Below, piece after piece: positions 38,007 through 47,800 of a stretch of 64,000 bases of DNA. A program made the translations under genes and the position numbers. The notes beneath the pieces were generated by a model. The model was not told the origin of the DNA. It worked only from the letters and a program-made list of their open reading frames with translations, and ran no database searches. Source of the stretch: Stereum hirsutum FP-91666 SS1 (taxonomy: Eukaryota > Basidiomycota > Agaricomycetes > Russulales > Stereaceae); assembly GCF_000264905.1 (NCBI RefSeq), contig NW_006763140.1:1033575-1097574 (forward strand). The letters run 5' to 3'. How positions within the stretch are numbered: the first letter of the stretch is position 1; each line of letters begins with the position of its first letter.

Positions 38007-40338
38007 ATGTCTCAGCCTCCTTCGCGTTCGTCTACCCCTTCTGACTCAGGCGAGCCTTTGGGCCGCCCCCGTCCACTCTTTTTATCACATGAAGCAGACT
38101 CCGATGTCGCTACGTCCACGTTCTCAGCCCACAACCGCCAAAGTAGCTCCGTCAGCTTCGAGATCGCACCATCGCATCCTCAGACCCCTCGTCACGATGC
38201 CCCAGATCCATTTTACACCCCAACCGCTGAAATCCACAATCCTTTCTCTCCCCCTCCCAGCGTTCCTACCAGCGTCGTCAGCTTCAGCATGAATGCCGAG
38301 ACTACCTCCTCCGCCATTCCTGGTTACTCTACCGAGATCGGTCGTTACCCATCCCGCGACGTTCACCAGCGTTCCAGTGCGCAGAGTTCTGTACACAACA
38401 GCGTTATAGATCTTCGTCCAAGGGAAAGTCGCCCTCCGATGGGGGGCATCCGCGAGTCATTCGCAGCGCCACCTCTTCGTCCCAGCGTAAAGCACTCCAA
38501 GACGTTCTCTTCCGCACCTACAAGCATCCGTGTCAAGGAGGCGGTTCGGCCTCGTCATCGTTCCACGATGTTAACCGGCCCTATTGACAAGCCTTGGTTG
38601 ACGAGGAAGGATACAGTTGGCAGAGTAGCGTACTTCATCACTATTGGTATCATCTTCTTGGGTGTGGTAGCAAGCGCGTTACGATGCTGGTCGGACTGGA
38701 GAGGCGTCAAGACGATCGGCAACCTATGCCTTGTTCTCGAGGATCAATTCGAGAGCAGTGATTTGGACACTACATCTGTCTGGCAGAGGGAAGGGGACAT
38801 GGGTGGCTTCGGGTGTGTCATTATTCGCGCACTGGAAGAAGTTTTTGGTTTTGTGTTACCTGACCGCGATTTTTCATATATAGGAACGGGGAGTTCGAGA
38901 TGGCGACTGCGAGCACCAACAACTCGTTCATCAAAAACAACAACCTTTACATCCTCCCTACCCTCACCTCGGACGTCATAGGTCGCGACGCTATCTTTGA
39001 CGGATACACATACAACCTTACTGGATGTACGAATACGAATCTGACAGCTTGCGGGGCGGTCAGTAACCAGACGACTGGGACGGTCATCAATCCTGTCATG
39101 AGCGCTCGTATCTCCACAAAGGGCAAGAAGAGCATTCGGTATGGAAGAGTCGAGGTCAGAGCGAAGATTCCCACCGGGTAAGTCTCCATTTCTGTGTTCT
39201 TGCCTCGTACCCGCTGCAGTACTTGTTAACGTCGTTCATCTACAGAGATTGGGTCAGTTAATTTCATATTGGTGTCGGGCCCAAGGTCTAACCCATTTTC
39301 TAACTCCGTGGCGTTGACAGATGTGGCCGGCTATCTGGATGCTTCCGGAAAACGACACCTACGGCCCATGGCCCATGAGCGGTATGTACTATCCCCTGTT
39401 AGAGGAGCCTCCACTGAATAGCTGCTCTAAAGGTGAGATTGATATCATGGAGGCTCGAGGAAATGGACCTTCCTATCCGGCTCAGTAAGTTCATCCAGCA
39501 TGTTGGCCACTCGTGTACTCATTCGTTCCTGGTGGCAGAGGGACGAACTACGTCCGGGGTTCGCTCAATTGGGGTCCGGTTACATGGCTGAACGCCGTTT
39601 CCAAGACCTTTGGATGGTGGACTGTGCGCCGTGCTTCATTCGATCAAGGCTTTCACACCTACGCGCTAGAATGGACTGACAAGTTCCTGTAAGCTTAAAT
39701 GTTGGACCCTTGTATTTTTTGATGGGCTGACATCTGAATTCTCTGGAACGATTGCCCATCGCCGTGTTTGGTATGACAGGAGGATCTACGTTGATAATCG
39801 TCTGCAACACATGCTCGAGCTCAGCTTCAATATCCCCTTCTTCCAGCGTGGCGATTTCCCTGCGTCGGTGACCAACGCCTCTTCCGAGATCATTCTTCAA
39901 AATCCATGGGCCAACTCTGGCAACTCTGCCCCTTTTGACCAGCGTTAGTCCGTTCATGTTGTGTATCGCTATTGACCCTTTCGATGGACTGATCTTTGCG
40001 CCGGGATCTGTAGCGTTCTATTTAATTCTTGACGTCGCTATCGGCGGCACGAATGGGTGGTTCCCTGACGCTGCCGGAAACAAGCCTTGGTTGAACGGAG
40101 AGCTTGGTGCGTCTGATATGCTTTCGCTTATGACGTGCGACAATGTGCTCAAGAGCGGGCGTAGATGCGATGCGCAAGTTCGCCCTCACACAGGACGACT
40201 GGTCTTCCACCTGGCCGACTGATGAAGACCAAAGGGCTATGGTTGTGTAAGCTCCCTGTTTATGTCCCTTGTCACTCATGTGCGTCTTGCTCATCTGTAC
40301 CTTTTAGCGACTATGTGAAGATGTGGCAACTCTGCTGA
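38007..40338 (+). CDS. GH16 beta-glucan synthesis-associated protein, KRE6/SKN1 type
   Basis: Type II membrane glycoside hydrolase/transglycosylase-like protein needed for beta-1,6-glucan assembly in fungal walls. About 200 N-terminal residues are Ser/Pro/Thr-rich and cytosolic. One transmembrane helix follows (residues about 208-228, VAYFITIGIIFLGVVASAL), then the luminal domain. The catalytic motif is GEIDIMEARG (two Glu and one Asp), with PAIWMLPENDTYGPWP before it and LILDVAIGGTNGWFP after it. The family sequence GDWMWPAIW is only restored by a 7-nt exon (39246-39252) between two introns. The last exons give TQDDWSSTWP and DYVKMWQLC with the stop at 40336-40338. Asn-X-Ser/Thr sites occur in the luminal part. 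Together with the glycosyltransferase upstream it points to wall polysaccharide work, though 2.7 kb separates them. Confidence 0.93.
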
Positions 40339-41084
40339 GGATTCGGACTTTTATACCCTTACTACTAAATGCATCTACATTCATTTCGGGCCTTTTTTGC
40401 TTCTCGGTCGTGTCCGTCGTCTTAGATAAATACATGCTACTTCATACTTGACAGCCGTCGTGCGATGCTATATCTTATCCTCTATTGTAGACACTGTGGT
40501 TCCGGATTTCATGCAGGACCTGCTTTCAAGTCTTTTAGAACCCGTATTGGACGCTTGTATGTATGGGATCGACACTTTACAACCATATAAAATAGTTTTC
40601 TTGCTGTGGTATACGGTTCTTATCAAATTTGTGTCATTAGATGTTGGGAATTTATGGAGGAGATGCCCAAAGACCTGCGTAATTTGGTTGCCATCACTAA
40701 AAAGTACAACTAGCAGTTGCCCGTGCTCGCGCACAAATATCGACCATTTGCTTTTGACTTCAATGGCCGCCTCAACTCGAATGTCGAGCCCATGGAAGCC
40801 CCGCACAAATCCCATGGCAATGTCGATGGCATCGTTGATGTGGCCTATTACCTCGTGATGTCGATCTACCATCGTCGGGCCAGCAGCACTAAAGGTTTGT
40901 AGCCGCACATGCTCCCGATTATATGAAGTATCAGGATGTTTTGATCGTTTCCTACTCTTATGGGGAGTACTTAGACCGAGCTACTGGGTGCTAAGTACTG
41001 CGTGCCTCACGCAGATGTACCCCAAAGTCAAATCTTGCAGTGCATGTGCCACCTCGCCAGTGTGGCCACAGTGCCAATCACATG
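40339..41084. other. Gene-free stretch downstream of the GH16 gene
   Basis: About 750 bp. Frames of 136 and 146 codons overlap on opposite strands (40448-40908); neither shows a domain. No RNA gene was seen. Confidence 0.45.
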
Positions 41085-41090
41085 TACAGA

Positions 41091-41540
41091 CAGGAGGGGG
41101 GCGTATTGGTACGGAAGTCCGATCCCAAAACCCAAAATTCGGGTAGTTCTGTACTCAAGGTTTGGGAGGATTTCTGTACTTTTGTGGATCGGGTAGTCCA
41201 AATAAGGGCGCCTTCCGTACTCACGAGGGATTGGACCTTCTCCCAGACGAACACCTAAAACACCGTCAATTTGACACAGAATGGTCTGTGCAGTGGCGTA
41301 CAGTGTTGGAGAGTGAAGGTTGGCGACCAAGCCTGAACACATATAACAAAATTGTACGCATAGTGATCAGACCTAGGCAGTCCTGCCAACTTTCCGTACG
41401 CACAAGGGCAGTTCAAGGGATCGGACCAAGAGGCAAATCCAGGCCAGTCATGTACGCACAGGATCAGACCTCGCGTCGCATTTGACACCAAAACTGTACG
41501 CATAAGGATCGAACCTCGATACCAATACGCCCCCCTCCTG
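41091..41540. mobile_element. 450-bp non-autonomous DNA transposon with TIRs and TSD
   Basis: The terminal inverted repeats begin CAGGAGGGGGGCGTATTGGT at 41091 and end with the exact complement at 41540: 20 bp perfect and about 31 of 35 bp in all. The direct flanks are TACAGA at 41085-41090 and again at 41541-41546, a clean 6-bp target-site duplication. Inside, a degenerate unit near GTACGCAnAAGGATCGGACC recurs on the plus strand (about 41354, 41395, 41452 and 41497, with weaker forms at about 41150-41230), like the subterminal repeats to which transposases bind. No transposase frame exists; a 107-codon frame at 41162-41485 is made of the repeats. The CAGG ends recall hAT or KDZ-type elements, but a 6-bp duplication does not fit the usual 8 bp, so the superfamily is open. 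Confidence 0.88.
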
Positions 41541-41773
41541 TACAGACGCAGCCAGCGCGTACATAGGTTCTTTCAAATCACGCTCCACTTTGATTGGCTG
41601 GTCCATATGCCACTGAGGTGGAGAGAAAGATATCAAGATCTAGAAAGACTTCAAAGAGACACAAAGACGCCACACAGTGCCACCGTCGCAGAACGACCAT
41701 AAATGGCAAAGTTGCCTTTTTTGACCGTGGGACACTGCTCTCCCATTATATATTAGATGGACTTCGTTCTTAA

Positions 41774-41845
41774 TCCGATATGGTGTAACGGCTAACATTG
41801 CCGCCTTTCACGCGGCAGCTCGGGGTTCGATTCCCCGTATCGGAA
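41774..41845 (+). tRNA. tRNA-Glu (anticodon UUC)
   Basis: Complete 72-nt cloverleaf without intron. The acceptor stem TCCGATA pairs with TATCGGA, with A as discriminator. The anticodon arm GCCGC-CTTTCAC-GCGGC puts TTC in the loop, and the T arm is CGGGGTTCGATTCCCCG. The D loop carries the Pol III A box (TGGTGTAACGG) and the T arm the B box. A run of five T at 41870-41874 can end transcription. Confidence 0.97.
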
Positions 41846-41869
41846 TGTGGTATTACCGCAGCTGTATGA

Positions 41870-41874
41870 TTTTT
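41870..41874 (+). terminator. Pol III T-run behind tRNA-Glu(UUC)
   Basis: Five consecutive T residues 25 nt after the tRNA 3' end. Confidence 0.6.
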
Positions 41875-42137
41875 ATGTCGACATGATAGCTTGTGCAGGA
41901 CTTGTGCCACAGTGGTCATTGCTCGAGGTCGTGGTCATGTAGAGCAAAACAGTTTCGAAAAAAATCACGACACCAATGTCGCGGTTCTTGGGGGAATGCG
42001 CGCACCGCACGACCGTCGCACAATGTCTGTAGTCCTGCTCTGGCCTCTGAGCATGATATGCTATGGATGATTTCGTTCATTCGGAGGTCCTGGAGAGGCC
42101 AAGCGTGCTCGCAGCGCATATGATAGCCACCTTGTGC

Positions 42138-42818
42138 TCAATCCTTGTCATTCTTGCCAGCGGGCTGAGCCTGCAACTTCGACTGCATCACATTCACTAG
42201 ATATCCCATGTTATCCTGCTTCTTTTGGATGGCCTCCTGTAGAGTGTCCAGGTTGGACTCGATGTATTGAACTTTGGACTCGTAATGTTTCACAGCTTGC
42301 GCGCGAGTCTATATGACACAAAGCGAGATTCCGACACGAACAGTAAGTCGAAGGTGTGCAGGGCTCGCTGATGGGGAGAATAGACGCACCTTCTGAACAT
42401 AATATCCAGTGCCAACATCCACGATGACGTTCTCTAGATCACAAAGCTTTCCTGGAACGTATAGTGAGCTAGTGAGAGGGACCAGGATGGATTTGTCTAC
42501 TCGACGGAAAAGACGTGAGCAAACCCGACTAGAGGTACGAGAAATCGAAGGACAGGCGCACCCTTGTTCGTGGGTTTGACCTCCTGGACACTCTCGATAC
42601 ATCCCTTGAACTTAGCTTGCGCTTGCTTTAGTTGCGCAAAGGAGTTCGTTAGATGTGTTAGCTCCTATAAGTCGTGTTCGAAAGGGATTTTGAATGTTTA
42701 GATATGTTCAGTAAGACATTAACTAGCAACGCACCTCATCGAGCTGCCTCCGTACATCCGCAAGCTGGTTCAAGTCAAGATCTGCGATACTAATTGGTTG
42801 TGGTTGTGAAGAAGCCAT
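42138..42818 (-). CDS. GIM5: Prefoldin subunit 5
   Basis: Alpha-type subunit of the hexameric prefoldin (GimC) chaperone, which hands nascent actin and tubulin to the cytosolic chaperonin. Four exons start at 42818 with [11 protein letters not shown] and a heptad-rich first helix ([13 protein letters not shown]). The beta-hairpin core is [13 protein letters not shown] and [11 protein letters not shown], and a second coiled-coil helix runs from [11 protein letters not shown] to the C-terminus KNDKD at 42138. The length of about 150 residues matches the family. It is divergent from NSE3, whose ATG lies 223 bp away, and probably shares its promoter region. Confidence 0.93.
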
Positions 42819-42930
42819 GATCCGTGGTATAATCCTCTCAACTAGCCAGCGATAAACAGATATAGATGGTGAAGGTTGGGTAAAGGCCTGTGTTCTGGGC
42901 AATGGGCCACACTCTGAAGACGCACAGAAC

Positions 42931-42940
42931 GTGACGTCAC
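42931..42940. promoter_or_regulatory. CRE-like palindrome GTGACGTCAC
   Basis: Perfect 10-bp palindrome in the 223-bp divergent region between GIM5 and NSE3. TGACGTCA is the core site bound by ATF/CREB-type bZIP factors. Confidence 0.5.
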
Positions 42941-42955
42941 ATGTTACAGTCACTA

Positions 42956-42978
42956 ACGCGTCGCGTTACTGTCGCGTT
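42956..42978. promoter_or_regulatory. ACGCGT (MCB-like) site and CGCG repeats
   Basis: ACGCGT at 42956-42961 is the MluI cell-cycle box bound by MBF in yeasts at G1/S genes; two further CGCGTTA units follow. It lies about 80 bp upstream of the NSE3 ATG. A role in S-phase expression of this DNA-repair gene is inference. Confidence 0.45.
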
Positions 42979-43041
42979 ATTGTGGCAAAATAATCCAGTC
43001 GCGTCTTTGCTCTTGACACCCTTGATCTTCACCAAAACGGT

Positions 43042-44567
43042 ATGCCTCGCCCAGGTCCTTCTCGCTCTCAGCGCGCCACTCAGCCATCTCAGTCCCAGGC
43101 TGGACCGAGTCAGACACAAAGAAAAGGACGTGCACGACAAGAAGAAGACGAGTCAGACGAGGGAGATGCAGCAGAGAATGGCATGGATGAGGACGAGGAC
43201 GAGGATGGGACTGGCCATGGAGAAGGGGTAATTCCGTGTAATTCTTCCTATAGGCTTGAACTGACGTACTTTCCATTACATTGACGTTTTTCTTAGGACC
43301 TGTTGAAGAAAGCCCAACAACTGGTCAGGCTGGCTCTGTTCAACGAGCAGAAACGAACGCCTCTACGCAGAGATGAAATATCGAAGAAGAGTAGGTTGTG
43401 ACGATCCTTTCTTGCGCATCGCTTCTGATAGCTTCTCCTCCCGGTATCAGTCCTTGGTACGAAGCGTAATGCCTACAATACTGTCTTCAGTCAAGCACAG
43501 ACGATTCTTCGCAATACTTTCGGCATGGAGCTTGTCGAACTTCAAACCCGCGCTGCTAACCAAGAGGCAGCACAAGGTGGAGATCCCGACAAGAAGAAGA
43601 AGCCCAACGGCAGTCAGGCAAACGGTGCAGCAGATGACGACGAACCCACTGGTAGGCAAACCGTGACAGGGTTGAAGAAGAAAGGTACGTTTGTGCTCTG
43701 CCTCACCACCATCTCGTCAAATGTAGAAGCAATATTCTTACGTATGGACTTCTTTGGTATAGCGACAACGCAAGGTTCCAAAACCTATATTCTGCGCTCT
43801 ACTCTCGACCTGGCACTTATTGAGATCGCGACCACAAAGAGTGATCCACAAGTGATGGAGGAAGAAGCGGCAGACGCGCGCGAAGATGAAGATTATGGAT
43901 CTATCATCAACTGGTCTCGCACTGACCAGCTTCCCCTCCTTGGTGTCCTCTATGTCATCCTCGCACTCATTCTTTTAAACGGGAAGGTCATGAGTGACAG
44001 TAAGCTGCTCCCTCCTTCCAGCCCCTCCCCCATTTCTGCGATATATTCCGTGTCATCGCTAACAAGCCCCTCTACTTCCTACCAGTGGACTTGCGTTCCC
44101 TTCTCAAGCGTCTTCGCTTATCCATTGGGACTCCAATAACACTCAACGATCAGTCCACCCGCAAGAATATCACAATAGAAGACTATCTTTCTTCCCTTCA
44201 GCGCCAAGGTTTCCTCGACCGTACCCAAATCGGTGGTGCCGCCACAGCAGGCAATAAACGTGGCCGCGGAGGGCAATCCCAATCCCAAGCTCGTAATGGC
44301 GAAGGCGACGGCGATGCCGCGTTTGAATGGCGATGGGGCCCTAGGGCCACGGCAGAGGTTGGAGAAATGGGGATCGGCAAATTCGTGGCCGATTTCTTGG
44401 AGGAGAGAATGAGGGAGGCGGATCCCGAGGATGACGATGACGATATGGATGAGCGCGCGGCGCGAAAAGCAAGGCAGAACCGCGAGGAGCAGTCGGCGAA
44501 GAGAATGGAGGCGCTTGTTAGAGGTATAGAGAGGGCTGCTGGAGGCTCATTGGCTGATGTCATTTAG
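43042..44567 (+). CDS. NSE3: Smc5/6 complex subunit Nse3 (MAGE domain)
   Basis: Subunit of the Nse1-Nse3-Nse4 part of the Smc5/6 complex, acting in DNA repair and replication-fork stability in the nucleus. An N-terminal Gln/Ser/Glu-rich tail starts MPRPGPSRSQ, then the MAGE homology domain begins DLLKKAQQLVRLALFNEQK. It continues across introns with GMELVELQTR, GSKTYILRSTLD, WSRTDQLPLLGVLYVILALI (first winged helix), DLRSLLKRLRL and FEWRWGPRATAEVGEMGIGK (second winged helix). The acidic/basic C-terminal helix ends LADVI at 44567. Introns are at about 43229-43297, 43392-43448, 43686-43772 and 44001-44086. Length is about 390 residues, normal for fungal Nse3. Confidence 0.93.
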
Positions 44568-44974
44568 AGCTTCCTCCGGCGTGGCTTCGCCCTGCTGTAG
44601 GCTTTCGAGTGCATATTCACCATTCACTACTCGTTGTGCCGTATCTTCTTGCTTATCTCTGTATTCTTTATTCCTTCCTCTTCGTTCCCATGTTATGCTT
44701 CACTTTGGTACTTCACCGTCTTTCCTTGCTACATAACTTACTATCCGAATACTTGGCCTACCGTCCCAACGCCGTGTCTGGGCCTGTTCGACAAGCCATC
44801 TTCAACGGATTGACCTAGAACAATATTCTGTGTAGGCGACCTCATGATATTCGATCCTAAGCTATCCTCCGAAAAACCGTGAGTGGAGTAAACCCAACAA
44901 ATTTGCATGCGTATATATCCTAAAAACCAACAGATCCAGTTACACTGCATATATAGTACAACCCACGGTCATAA
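44568..44974. other. Gene-free stretch between NSE3 and DUF6533 gene A
   Basis: About 400 bp between two convergent genes, pyrimidine-rich near 44610-44740. No gene or RNA gene was recognised. Confidence 0.45.
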
Positions 44975-46759
44975 TCACGCCCCTCGAGGATTCAGACCTG
45001 GTGCGTGCATACGCAGCTCGTAGTACTCTGTCACGTCAACGAGATAGCCATAATTCCCAGTTGTATGCTGCTCAACGACCACAGCGTTCTGGGGCCTCTC
45101 TTCTTCTTCTTCTTCTTCTTCTCCTTCTCCCGGAGCTTCAGCGAGGTCTTCTTCGGTGAGACGATGTCTGTAGGCTTCTCTACGTATATTGAGGACCAGA
45201 CGGCTGACGGTGACGTTTGTGGCACACCAGACGAAGCTATATGAGGTAGGAGGGTAGCGTGACCGTTAGTTGGAGATGAGGACGTAGAATGGGAGGGTCA
45301 AGATCAGTTAAACAGAAACGTACAAGACGCCAAGGAAGATTAGAGAGAGCTAAAATGACGGTAAGGTTCTATCGTTAGGAGGACGTTGATAAATCAGCGC
45401 AAAATAGGACCTACAGGGGCAAGGATGGAGATCATGAAGTTTGCAAGTCGTAAGCTGGTCAAAACCTTGATTGGAAAGATATACCGTAAGCGATGTGAAC
45501 AAATGAGCTAGCAGGGAGACCGGTCTGCGAGATGGCATGCGTACCACGAAGTAGACGAGCCCGTCTTTATAGAGTTGTTGTGCAAGAGGTCGATTACGTT
45601 CTCTAGGCTTATCCAGCGCGTTGTAGCAAGTGGTACCAAATACCATCACCTCAAATATAACCTGGTCCCCATCCTTAGATCAGCTTCCACAACGAGACTG
45701 GAAGAGGGCAGTAATAGGACTCACCCCAGGCAGAAAAAGACCTTGTAGACTGACGCGTTCGGATAAAATACACGAGCGGACGACCGGACTGTAAGTTATA
45801 GTAGCTTGCAATACCAATCAAGGTCAGTGTGTTTTACTTTTCGAAGCACTCTTTGCAAGACTCGAGTGCGGATTATCCTACTCACGAAGCATCTGGACAA
45901 CAACCCATGACACGACCGCGACAGAGGCAATCTGGGTGGCGATAAAGAACAGGAGAGTCCACACTACGAGCCGAGTCCGACGATTCCAGAGAACCCAGAG
46001 GCGCAGTAAGACAATGACTGTGGCCGGTTGGTGAGGGCGTGTCCGACGGATCATCATTAGCTATGTTAGACAATAATCGTAGTATGATGGTAGATGTTGA
46101 TCAAGACGTACAGCCTCCATTCGCTATCGAAAGTATTCCCAGATAGAGGGCCAAAGGGAGCCAGACTTTGCAGCTGTACGAAGAGCATGATTGAATTTCT
46201 AAAGCGCTTTTTCTGAGAGGAGGAGGATGAGTAACTTACAACTTCGACGGCACAGATTTGGTCAGCGCAAGGCGTTCTGATGGATATGAGACGCAATGCT
46301 TACCGTGTTTGTTGGTGGTGGGTTTGCCAGCCCCATCAGTTCTATGAAACCAAGTTGTTAGCGAGATGTGAACGCGGAATCCGCACGCTGTCGCCTTTTA
46401 GACTTACGCCATGTGTGAAGAATCATGGCCGTCGGTACTGTATATCTGTTCAGGAGAAAGAGGCACTTGGGTACGGTCCACTGCGTCTTCCAGACATATC
46501 GAATTTCGTCGTCGAGTGTCAACAGATGATCTGCATCGTACGACATCAGCTCGATAAGGAAGACTCTACAGAAAGCTTCTCACCGTAAAGCAGAATCACG
46601 AGTCCAGCCACTATAATAACGAGTATCCATCGTGAGCATTCTTACAGCTCTGACCCAGAACTCCATGAGATTCAACAAGTACTACGCACGACTAACATAG
46701 CGACAGACGTCGAAGTGGAAGACAGCGGATGCCAGGTCATTATCCTCAGATACGGCCAT
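44975..46759 (-). CDS. DUF6533-type seven-helix membrane protein, copy A
   Basis: Multi-pass membrane protein of the basidiomycete DUF6533 kind; function unknown. It starts MAVSEDNDLASAVFHFD at 46759. The domain core is spliced as SLAGLVILLYDHLLTLDDEI, followed by YVWKTQWTVPKCLFLLNRY. Further helices lie near 46190, 45960, 45640 and 45350, and a DKPRERNRPLAQQLYKDGLVYF loop sits before a late helix. The C-terminal tail carries a run of at least seven Glu coded by a TTC repeat (complement strand) and ends at the TGA at 44975-44977. It has about ten short introns. Copy B, 1.0 kb upstream on the same strand, has the same exon order, so this is a tandem duplication. The overall topology resembles a seven-helix receptor, but no ligand or G-protein link can be read. 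Confidence 0.8.
45101..45127. repeat. TTC trinucleotide repeat in coding sequence
   Basis: About eight TTC/TCT units, coding a Glu run in the cytosolic tail of DUF6533 copy A; copy B lacks it. Confidence 0.8.
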
Positions 46760-47800
46760 GGACCATTCGCAAGCCTTCAAAGGCAAACATTACAGTCCGT
46801 ATCAGTAAACGAAAGCAATTCGAGACCGGACTTTGAGGACAAGCCAGAAAGACTAACTACTCACCTAATGCCACTTGAGTCCAGGTCTTTAGAGCATGCA
46901 CGGGGGAACGACCCAGCACACTCGAAGACGACGGACGGACACAGCGGGGAGGGAAAGGATGCAGGAACGGAAGCAGACCACAAATCACTGATATGCGGAA
47001 GACTTCATTTATATAGCCTGCAGACCCTGGTTGACATCCAGTGGCAAGCGAAGCGGCCGTGGAATTTAGAAGAGCGATCTCCACTCTTCTCAGGCTCATG
47101 TTGTTGACAGTTCCGATAGTTACATACAGTCCGGTCCCGGCGTCGTAATCAGGGCCAGATAACTGGACCAGCAGGGACCAGCCAGTGTTGGTGCGGTTGC
47201 CACAGTGCCTGTACGGTTCTACCGAACCGTATACGACGAGTCTGTAAATTGGCAGCGTCGGTGAGGATGGCGCTGAGACAACTTCATATAATTCTTTCAG
47301 GCTTCATCAATCATGAGTACAGGAGCTTGCGCTGGGCTCCGTTCCTCAACGCTTTGAAATGTATCCGGGCCGACGGATGTCAGGACAACTCAAGGACAAC
47401 TTGGCTGCATGATAGACGAGATAAGTAGACAAAGAAGATGGTCAGTTTTGAAGGAAGCACGTCTGCTGACAGGGCAATATCGCGCATAACTTACTACTCT
47501 CGTATCTTCGTCATTCCGTAATCCCGGATGCCTTGATTGACAGAATCTGCCAGGCGAATGGACCAAGGAGTGTACGACAAGATCCACAGTACTAGTGGAT
47601 GTAGGTAGTAAGAAGATGCAACGCGGTTAACAGGCGAGAGCTTGGAATATTCAAAGCAAAGCGAGACTATAAGATACATAGGGTGTGGGAACCAATAATA
47701 TACGTGCATGTCGCCAACGGTGGGAAGACCCCATCGCAGACTGACACCCATGGAAAGACAGAACGACAAGACGAATGCTCCATACAACAAGATCATGACG
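46760..47800. other. Spacer between DUF6533 copies A and B
   Basis: About 1.0 kb. A minus-strand frame of 110 codons (47494-47826) overlaps the end of copy B and is hydrophobic, but it shows no DUF6533 motif. A small hairpin with 8-bp arms (TACGGTTC and GAACCGTA) lies near 47212-47232. No gene is supported. Confidence 0.4.

Noticed and set aside
40448..40908. Overlapping frames on both strands behind the GH16 gene
   Set aside because: Neither has a domain or splice support; mutual shadows.
41162..41485. 107-codon plus-strand frame
   Set aside because: Consists of the internal repeats of the 450-bp element; no transposase motif.
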